This document shows positions 59,401-64,000 of a DNA stretch of 64,000 nt, piece after piece. A program made the translations under genes and the position numbers. The notes beneath the pieces are model-generated. The model was not told the DNA's origin, ran no database searches, and saw only the letters and a program-made list of their open reading frames with translations. How positions within the stretch are numbered: the first letter of the stretch is position 1; each line of letters starts with the position of its first letter. The DNA is from Rhea pennata (taxonomy: Eukaryota; Chordata; Aves; Rheiformes; Rheidae). The DNA is taken from NCBI RefSeq assembly GCF_028389875.1, contig NC_084664.1, positions 136,307,466 to 136,371,465 of the forward strand, read 5' to 3'.

Positions 59401-62156
59401 CAAGCGCATCCACATGACTCAGTCTTGTCCACGTTCTCAAAAAATCCGTAAGTAGTATAGACTTCTATAAATAATCTCATATTTTAACATACTTTCAATG
59501 AAAAATTCTACCTCGCCATCTTCGTTGCTACCACAAGCCCATTACTTTTTCCATTATCTAGTATCAATCCTTTTAAGCAGCTTATGCCTTAATCCCTCCA
59601 CCCTCAAGAAGTATTAACCGACTCCAAATTTCTGCAAAACTTTTTATCCAGTTAGGTCTTATCACCGATACCATCGCCCAGACATTACTAACTTCAGAAT
59701 GTTTGCAGAGCATATGTATCCTCTTGTTAATACAGTATTAAGCTTGTGCTGGTAGAGTGACCTTGCTTATGAAGCATGTGGATTAGAGTTTAGAATTTAT
59801 TACTCATTACAATGGGTCGTTTCCTCAATATGTAGGAATTACGAGGAAAAATGTTGCTCTTTGACCAGCACAACCTACAGTTAATGAAACTGGCTGTAAT
59901 TCTGTATATTTTCAATTATTTTTCCAATTTCACCACAGATTATTGCTTATATAGAAAAATATACACAACATTAAGTTACAGTTTTAAGGACCAAAGAATC
60001 TAGAGATACGTGAAATCTTGTAAAATCTAGCTATAGTTCCTAGAGTTTTAGTTACGGATCAGAAATCTGTATTTTATTTTCCTCAAACTTTATTAATATG
60101 CCTCAAATTTTCAGGAGAAAAGGCATAAAAGCACTGGGACTGAAAAATAATTTAGATGCTCATACTCCATTTAATAGTTCATCAAGTTGACAAGGAAGAC
60201 AAATCTAATTGGGCATGTAGGGCTTTGAATGCACATTGTAATCCCTTATTATTAGATATGCTTTAATTCTGTATGCATTTGTACTATAAGTTAAATAAAA
60301 TTGCACATACTTCTACAGGGAATTGAAGGTAAATCTGCAAGTTAAAGCTGAGTCATTAAGATAACTAACATGTTAGGAGAAATCTTGTTTCACAATTGCA
60401 ATAGTTACATAATGATCTGAAGAGACAGACTCAAGAAGAAAAACAAAAGTCATCTGAAATGCTCCTACAGGCTTAAAGTAACATTACATATATTGTGCAT
60501 CAAATCATACCTGTAACTGAGTATGAACAATGAACTGTTTGCTTAAATTAAACTTTTCTTAGGTCATGACTTTAGTCAATGTTGTTGTATCTAGGCTTCA
60601 TGATAAAGCCTAAGAGATTTCTTTAACTTCTCCAATTAAATAGGAAACAATTAGTAAATCATGCAGTAAATAAATGCTATTATAACCATTATGAAAAAGT
60701 TTTTCCAAAAATAAGCTTCCAGAAAGCAGTCATGCCTCACTGTACATCAAAAAGCTCCCCAAATACTAGTGTACTAAGATGGGCTGCTCTTTCAAGACAG
60801 ACATAGCTTCAGGCTGTAAACAAATCCATATCAAGGTATCATTCCATTATTAAATTGCTGCTGAAACCGTGCTTAAAAACGGTATGAGACAGTTACTTCT
60901 TCTGGTTGTCCAGGTACTTTAAGATTAGATATGCTTAAAGTTCTACCTGTAATGCTTGTAAAAGAATGTTTTTCAAAGCTAGTGAATAGCTTTAAACTTT
61001 AGACTTACAATACAGAACAGCTGTTACTTCCTTATTTAAAATGGTTGAATTAAAGCTGTTTGTCTGATATATATAAAAATTAAATAAAATCTTACTTCCT
61101 CAGCTACCTAGAAAAAGTAGTTAAAGGAATCTATTTCAACAAAATTTGATGGTCAAGATAGTCCGCAAATGTTTAAGCCCTTTCTGGGCTTTTATATATA
61201 TAAAGGTGGCATGATTTTTATTTATTTATTTATTTTTAAAAGGTCCTGCTCAGCTTTAGTATTTTATTATAAAAATAGATTGAATTCTAATGAATAAAAA
61301 GAATAAAAAATAAATGAAAAAAATTAGGAAACAGACAAAATTAAACAAAAACTTAATAACACTTATTAATTTAATAACACCAGTTTTAAATGCCATCATG
61401 ATAAACACCAGTGACTATGGTACCCCAATCAAAATTTGCTCTGCTCATAAGGTTAGACTGAAGAACGAAGTTGTCCCTAGTCAAGATGGGAAAATTTTAC
61501 GGCTAACACCTTCAAGTTATAAGACTACTTTCTAGAGTTTTTACATAACTACTGCCACAAAAACAGGAGAGTTTGTGAAGCTAGCTTCAGAAGCAATGTA
61601 AAGTGGTATACACTAAAGACTTAAAGCTAAAGCTGTTAAAATTAGGATTTTCCATTCTGTAAATCAATTTCAAGTTGCCATAAGCAGGCAAGGGAGACAA
61701 AGTGTTCTGATACCTCTTTCCACAGGTTATGTATACAGATTAAAGACATTACTGCAGAAAACTAAAAATCCATGTATATAGAAGAGAAAATATTCTGTAT
61801 AACACATAGAACATCAGATCTTAAGATAAAGCAAGCTTTCTCAAGGGTTTCTCCAAGCCAGTCCTGAATATTCTTCTTTAAAAGAAAAGCGCTTGCTTTA
61901 GTTTGATGTTGTTAGCAATATGGCTACAGTTCGTATTTTCTCAAAGCTTCATAAACACTGTTCTATCTTACATGGTTAATGAATCCTTAATTTTGCTGTC
62001 CACAATTTCCTTATACAGAGCAGCTGACATCACTTCTTCCATTGGACACATGATGCCATACTCTTCACAGCCGTTCTCTTGGACCAGAGGATCCATTTTA
62101 TGGGGATCAAACATTATATTATTTGGCGTCACTAGCAGCACACCATTGACTGTTCC
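18003..62156 (-). CDS. OXR1: OXR1, oxidation resistance protein 1 (5'-partial), long isoform; ten coding exons
   Basis: Exons on the - strand in transcript order are 62156-61972, 58602-57809, 53840-53672, 50340-50178, 30098-30018, 27030-26905, 25809-25657, 19421-19326, 18962-18889 and 18138-18003. They total 1977 nt, giving 658 aa plus TGA, with consistent phases at every junction and GT-AG borders throughout. The product matches OXR1: the C-terminal half of GRAM (residues 1 to about 61 of this fragment), a Ser/Glu-rich disordered middle (about 63-330), a conserved linker (328-506) and the TLDc domain (about 497-658) ending IQDIEIWAFE. Human OXR1 is about 874 aa, so roughly 220 N-terminal residues (LysM, start of GRAM) lie beyond 64000. 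From family knowledge, OXR1 protects against oxidative damage, and TLDc proteins regulate the V-ATPase. The paralogue NCOA7 is excluded by closer agreement with OXR1 throughout. Confidence 0.97.
18139..18888 (-). other. OXR1: OXR1 intron between the 74-nt and last exons
   Basis: This 750-nt intron contains a C-rich run (about 18298-18307) and a 21-base T run on the + strand (18788-18808). Nothing else is recognised. Confidence 0.9.
18788..18808. repeat. T21 homopolymer
   Basis: A run of 21 T on the + strand (A on the OXR1 sense strand) lies in the penultimate intron. Confidence 0.95.
18889..18962 (-). CDS. OXR1: OXR1 74-nt exon (TLDc)
   Basis: Its 24 codons plus two bases encode VFKWTGDNMFFIKGDMDSLA and FGGG. 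Together with the next exon it completes the five-glycine run FGGGGGEF typical of the TLDc core. The acceptor is TCATTAG|GTTTTC. The donor is GG|GTGAAT, which lacks the usual G at +5. Confidence 0.96.
18963..19325 (-). other. OXR1: OXR1 intron (363 nt)
   Basis: A short GT-AG intron containing a (TG)n-like run near 19079-19104. No other feature is seen. Confidence 0.9.
19326..19421 (-). CDS. OXR1: OXR1 96-nt exon (TLDc)
   Basis: Its 32 complete codons encode VFGALASEPFKVSDGFYGTG then ETFLYTFSPDFE, which matches the TLDc core of OXR1 closely. The acceptor is TTCACAG|GTTTTT and the donor is GAG|GTAAGG, both good. Confidence 0.97.
19422..25656 (-). other. OXR1: OXR1 intron (6.2 kb)
   Basis: AT-rich intron. 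The only notable sequence is a C17 homopolymer at 20445-20461. No exon, RNA gene or interspersed repeat is recognised. The open frames in it are short and have no family resemblance. Confidence 0.85.
20445..20461. repeat. C17 homopolymer
   Basis: A run of 17 C on the + strand (G on the OXR1 sense strand) lies in an intron. Assembly length of such runs is unreliable. Confidence 0.9.
25657..25809 (-). CDS. OXR1: OXR1 153-nt exon (TLDc N-terminal part)
   Basis: Its 51 complete codons encode LTKSLPPRTIGYPWTLVYST, then KHGMSLKTLYRTMLGLDTPV and LLVIKDSDGQ. This is the start of the TLDc domain proper. Borders are TTAACAG|CTCACA and CAG|GTAGGA. Both ends are phase 0. Confidence 0.97.
25810..26904 (-). 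other. OXR1: OXR1 intron (1.1 kb) with A/T-tract at its 5' splice site
   Basis: On the sense strand the intron begins GTATCATATA and runs into a (TA)n then T35 tract (26899-26846 in + coordinates). The rest is ordinary AT-rich intron. Confidence 0.9.
26846..26899. repeat. A35 followed by (TA)n, abutting an OXR1 exon
   Basis: On the + strand there are 35 A (26846-26880), then a TA dinucleotide run (26881-26899). Only five bases separate it from the exon border at 26905, so the tract forms the first part of the intron on the OXR1 sense strand. Confidence 0.95.
26905..27030 (-). CDS. OXR1: OXR1 126-nt exon (linker to TLDc)
   Basis: Its 42 complete codons encode ITTREDTNSKQATSIKTDLE, then PEAFRPNLSDPSDL and LQPEQIEK, a conserved linker just before TLDc. 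The acceptor is TTTGTAG|ATAACA. The donor AAG|GTATCA is weak (no A at +4, no G at +5) and is followed at once by a TA/T tract. The length is divisible by three and both ends are phase 0, so skipping would keep the frame. Confidence 0.96.
27031..30017 (-). other. OXR1: OXR1 intron (3.0 kb)
   Basis: AT-rich intron with a T30 homopolymer on the + strand at 28575-28604. No other recognised feature. Confidence 0.85.
28575..28604. repeat. T30 homopolymer
   Basis: A run of 30 T on the + strand, which is A on the OXR1 sense strand. Confidence 0.95.
30018..30098 (-). CDS. OXR1: OXR1 81-nt exon (27-codon cassette)
   Basis: Its 27 complete codons encode VVSVAEYHRRIDALNSEELR followed by TLCRRLQ, nearly identical to human OXR1. 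Both ends are phase 0, so it can be included or skipped without a frameshift, and human isoforms differ by 27 residues. The acceptor is TATTCAG|GTAGTA. The donor CAG|GTGCCC is poor at +4 to +6. It is also the acceptor exon for the short-isoform start exon at 39129-39194. Confidence 0.96.
32225..33320 (+). mobile_element. CR1 LINE, diverged ORF2 end plus 3' region
   Basis: Aligning by eye to the CR1 consensus: ACCTGAATGGTGGGATAG (equivalent to the GACCTGGATGATGGGATAG segment), ATCATGAAGTTCAACAAAAG, GAAAGCAGCTTTGCAGAAAA, GCTGAGGGAGCTGGGTTTG with TTTAGCCTGGAGAA, AGCACTGGAACAG, and the closing GGTCTGGACTGGATAATCTC. All reading frames are broken by substitutions and indels, so it is an old inactive copy. 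It is antisense to OXR1. Boundaries are approximate. Confidence 0.88.
33724..33752. repeat. A29 homopolymer
   Basis: A run of 29 A lies about 400 bases after the end of the CR1 fragment; it is not a CR1 tail, since CR1 does not end in poly-A. Confidence 0.95.
39129..39194 (-). CDS. OXR1: OXR1 short-isoform start exon (22 codons)
   Basis: On the - strand, ATG at 39194-39192 opens MSLLWYGKKG RKHQPVNHKF TL and runs to the donor CTG|GTAATT at 39128-39123. It joins the VVSVAEYHRR exon in phase 0. The human short isoform begins MSRLWYGKKGRRHQPINHKY, so identity is clear. The sequence just 5' of the ATG (TCTTATTTTTAG|AAGGGAAATG, border at 39201) looks like a splice acceptor. The exon may therefore be internal with an upstream non-coding first exon, or transcription may start close by. 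I cannot place the promoter. Confidence 0.9.
42160..42183. repeat. C12-A12 homopolymer pair
   Basis: Twelve C (42160-42171) are followed directly by an A run in the large OXR1 intron. Confidence 0.9.
42710..42720. repeat. G11 homopolymer
   Basis: A run of 11 G in the large OXR1 intron, with AAAAG after it. Confidence 0.9.
47806..47822. repeat. T17 homopolymer in a long pyrimidine-rich stretch
   Basis: A run of T at the end of a pyrimidine-rich stretch starting about 47755 on the + strand (purine-rich on the OXR1 sense strand). Confidence 0.85.
49402..49423. repeat. alternating CA/CG purine-pyrimidine run
   Basis: About five CA units run into several CG units with no break in purine-pyrimidine alternation. 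They are preceded by a G-rich patch, GGGGAGGGGCGGGGGG, at about 49382-49397. Confidence 0.9.
50178..50340 (-). CDS. OXR1: OXR1 163-nt exon
   Basis: The first base completes an Arg codon, followed by 54 codons: TDHLYVFFIQWSPEIYAEDT, GESIREPGFIVIKK and an acidic tail ending AAKEWE. This is a well conserved OXR1 segment between the disordered middle and the TLDc linker. Borders are TCTCTAG|GACAGA and GAG|GTAAGG. The tail (EEAETSEESTTED) is the least conserved part compared with human. Confidence 0.97.
52427..52446. repeat. A20 homopolymer
   Basis: A run of 20 A on the + strand in an OXR1 intron, just before the CR1 remnant. Confidence 0.9.
52515..52668 (-). mobile_element. CR1 LINE remnant, antisense on the + strand
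   Basis: TTGCTGCTTTCCTCTGGACT, then CTCTCCAATTGATCC, ATCTGTCCTCAACTGCAGTG and CCCCAACTGGACATTCTATG correspond to the reverse complement of the CR1 3' part (the 'CTCTTCTCTGGACACTCTCC ... GGGCCCAAAACTGAACACAG' region). It is short and diverged, with no ends preserved. A few further bases towards 52215 may belong to the same copy. Confidence 0.75.
52739..52755. repeat. T17 homopolymer
   Basis: A run of 17 T on the + strand shortly after the CR1 remnant. Confidence 0.9.
53429..53443. repeat. G15 homopolymer in a G-rich patch
   Basis: A run of 15 G is followed by AGAGGGGGAAGAGG on the + strand (C-rich on the OXR1 sense strand), about 230 bases downstream of the 169-nt exon in the OXR1 direction. 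Confidence 0.9.
53672..53840 (-). CDS. OXR1: OXR1 169-nt exon
   Basis: Two bases complete a Gly codon, then 55 codons and two bases of an Arg codon. It encodes SGLTKEKRRHRSHKFLRLRV, GKPMRKTFVSQASASMQQYA, and QRDKKHEYWFAVPQE. The basic start and the FVSQASA block match human OXR1 almost residue for residue. Borders are ACTAATAG|GTTCTG and AAAG|GTAAGG. Confidence 0.97.
53841..57808 (-). other. OXR1: OXR1 intron (4.0 kb)
   Basis: AT-rich. It contains TA-rich runs at about 55367-55385 and 56420-56470 and a short perfect hairpin at 56558-56579. No exon or repeat family is recognised. Confidence 0.85.
56420..56470. repeat. (AT)n-(AC)n compound microsatellite
   Basis: An AT dinucleotide run passes through a mixed ACATAT stretch into an AC run. 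It is a typical compound microsatellite in an OXR1 intron. Confidence 0.92.
57809..58602 (-). CDS. OXR1: OXR1 794-nt exon (disordered Ser/Glu-rich middle)
   Basis: One base completes an Ile codon, then 264 codons and one base of a Gly codon. The start matches human OXR1 (DVEQLSVRELSQAKK, then NTDEMDSRIRD, GNDSASTAPRSTEESLSEDV, FTESELSPIREELVSSDDLR, QDKSSGASSESVQT). The central part (about 90-200 of the exon) is rich in Ser, Glu, Asp and Thr and poorly conserved, as expected for disordered sequence. The end returns to a conserved motif, EELRKLWKTHTMQQTRQQRE. A lone CPRC sits in the variable part. Borders are TTAACAG|AGATGT and GAAG|GTAAGG. The open frame continuing past the donor to 57642 is intronic. 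Confidence 0.97.
58603..61971 (-). other. OXR1: OXR1 intron (3.4 kb)
   Basis: AT-rich intron with a (TTTA)n-like run near 61221-61238. No exon, RNA gene or interspersed repeat is recognised. Confidence 0.85.
61972..62156 (-). CDS. OXR1: OXR1 185-nt exon (C-terminal half of GRAM domain)
   Basis: 61 codons plus two bases encode GTVNGVLLVTPNNIMFDPHK, MDPLVQENGCEEYGIMCPME and EVMSAALYKEIVDSKIKDSL. This is the second half of the GRAM-like domain in OXR1; the NNIMFDPH strand is typical. Borders are TCATTTTAG|GGAACA (phase 0) and CCAT|GTAAGA. It is the most 5' OXR1 exon in the window; the preceding GRAM exon (human end YITSGK) was looked for up to 64000 and not found. Confidence 0.97.
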
Positions 62157-64000
62157 CTAAAATGAGAGGGAAAACAAGTGATAAGTTTTCTCCTTAGTGT
62201 TTCAGCTCATTCTCATTTTTTGCAGGAAAGTGTTTTCTATTTTTTAATTAAAGCATCTTTAAATTTCAATCTTCATTTGAGCAACTTTTATTAGTCACCA
62301 ACCATAATTTCTTGTGCTTTGTCAGCATCTAAAAATACACAGTTTCTCTGTGGAAGCAAGTCAATATGACCTGCTTCCCAAAAAGAAAACAGTATGTTGT
62401 GTACAGCTCCTTAACAATTGTGTTGAGTGAAAAATAAAGTTACTTGAGCACTAAAAAATATGCTAGGCAACTCCCCAAGGTAAAGATTATATCCTTCCCA
62501 GATAACCATGAGGTGTTCTCCTTTTTCCTTTCTGCTATTTCCACAAGAAGATTCAAGCACGTTTAGAGCAAGGCTCTAAACTCTTCTCTCTAATCAAAAA
62601 TGAGATTACTGTAAATAGTCACTTGCCTCCATTTTCTTTAAGCAAAAGCAGTAAGAGTATCCAATTCAAATAATTTTGACTTAATGAACTTATTACTCAA
62701 TTGGATAGATAAATTTATGGAACTAAACTAGTTTAAAGATACTAGATTTTTCATGACAAACATCATCAAGACAGTTTTGTATATATTCAATCATAATGAT
62801 ATTGCTGTAGGATATGTATAAAAGTAGATTTTTATACTTTTTCCATGAAGTTTAAAGAAAGTTGATATTCATAAGCAACAGTGTTATATCATACAGACGT
62901 CAAACTAATTTACCATACATTGAACTTGAGTAGTTAGAAACACACAGCATTGGCCAGTTGCCCACTAAAAAAAGTTTACTGATTAAACTGACAGAACAAT
63001 AAAGAGAGTTAAAGCTATAATTACCTGCAGGAAATGCAACTTTAAGTAGGATGATAGTGATCCTTCAGTTAAAGATTGAATAATCCTGACGACTTCACAA
63101 ATTTACAAGGACATTCAAAACTCTTGTGTGCAAGAGTCACATAAGAGTTGCTTCACATACTGACAAAATTCATCAGGAATTGAAAAATTATCTAGTTCTG
63201 TGAAAAATAATTGAGATGTGTTGGGGAAATTTCTTTGTTTTGTTTGAGAAAAATATATCAGCAGTACTTAAGAGAAAACCGCACTCTTTCCAATTAACAG
63301 AAGTTTGTTTCCAGCACTGTGATGGCCAATCATCTTCACACGTAAAGGTAAAGTAAAAAGAAAGAAAGCTATATAGTGGGCAGAATAATTATAAGCACCA
63401 AAAAAATTAAAGCCTACAGCAATAACCAACAGTATCACTATTATAGCAAAATAAGAACAGTCTCAAAGCAGCTCATATGTCAACACTTACATCCTCTTAG
63501 CTGTTCAGGGCCTAATTAGGTTTTGCATGCGCAGTTTTAAAGTTTGACATACACTTTACACTCTAGGAGTCAGCAAAACGCAGTTGCAGTTTTAAGACTT
63601 CTGGGACACAAATTGTTGCTGATACCCCTCCCACAAACACTTGCACAGCACTATATAGCAGGTATATTTTCACAATCAAAGACGGAACTTCAATAGAATG
63701 ACAGTCAATAGAAATTTAAGTAAATCCACTGTAGACAAGAAACTAATTTCATATTACTGCAGAAATCAATGAGTATTCAGAACAATAGATTCTCTTTACT
63801 GAAATACTACTACTGTAAGCTTAGTACATAGCACAAAAAGCAACATCATTTCTAAGTCACATTTAGTCATTAGTACGAGAAAACTGAAAGTGAAATGTTA
63901 ATATTCGCTAGCTCCAACTCAAAAGCATAGGCCATACTCCTTTTTAATGGCAAAGAACATATCCTATAATGAAATATATATCCAAAGTTAAAAAAAAAAA
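62157..64000 (-). other. OXR1: part of the next OXR1 intron, runs off the window
   Basis: Non-coding AT-rich sequence 5' of the GRAM exon. No match to the upstream OXR1 exons (LysM, first half of GRAM) is visible, so they should lie beyond position 64000 on the - strand. No other feature is seen. Confidence 0.8.

Noticed and set aside
1..64000. A prokaryotic-type or otherwise undescribed gene system
   Set aside because: The window is fully explained as vertebrate DNA with two known genes, introns, CR1 remnants and simple repeats. No CRISPR array, operon, phage or unusual coding cluster is present.

Overview
The window reads as vertebrate nuclear DNA, most likely from a bird. It is AT-rich and intron-rich, with GT-AG introns. 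The only recognisable interspersed repeats are CR1 LINE fragments, including one intact-looking CR1 3' end. There are no SINEs, LTR elements, operons or CRISPR arrays that I can see. The bird assignment is an inference from CR1 dominance and low repeat content; turtles and crocodilians also carry CR1. I could not run a database search.

Two neighbouring genes lie tail to tail, in the same order and orientation as on human 8q23. On the + strand is ABRA (STARS), a striated-muscle actin-binding activator of Rho/SRF signalling. It has two coding exons (3925-4676 and 9913-10390) and encodes 409 aa. On the - strand is most of OXR1 (oxidation resistance 1): ten coding exons from 62156 down to the stop codon at 18003. 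These encode the second half of the GRAM domain, the long disordered middle and the complete C-terminal TLDc domain. The OXR1 5' end (LysM domain and first half of GRAM) lies beyond 64000. An internal start exon at 39129-39194 gives the short TLDc-only OXR1 isoform (243 aa) as well as the long form (658 aa encoded in the window).

Layout: 1-3924 ABRA upstream DNA; 3925-10390 ABRA; 10391 to about 12150 probable ABRA 3'UTR; about 12150-16120 intergenic DNA with an (AC)18 microsatellite and two CR1 fragments; about 16138-18002 probable OXR1 3'UTR; 18003-62156 OXR1 exons and introns, with one CR1 in the large 20-kb intron and another in the intron at 50-53 kb; 62157-64000 the next OXR1 intron, incomplete.

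I found no undescribed system. The points most worth checking concern gene regulation: the internal OXR1 start exon, weak 5' splice sites on two in-phase OXR1 exons (one followed at once by a TA/T tract), a palindromic AATAAA element between the convergent genes, and a repeated tryptophan motif in ABRA.
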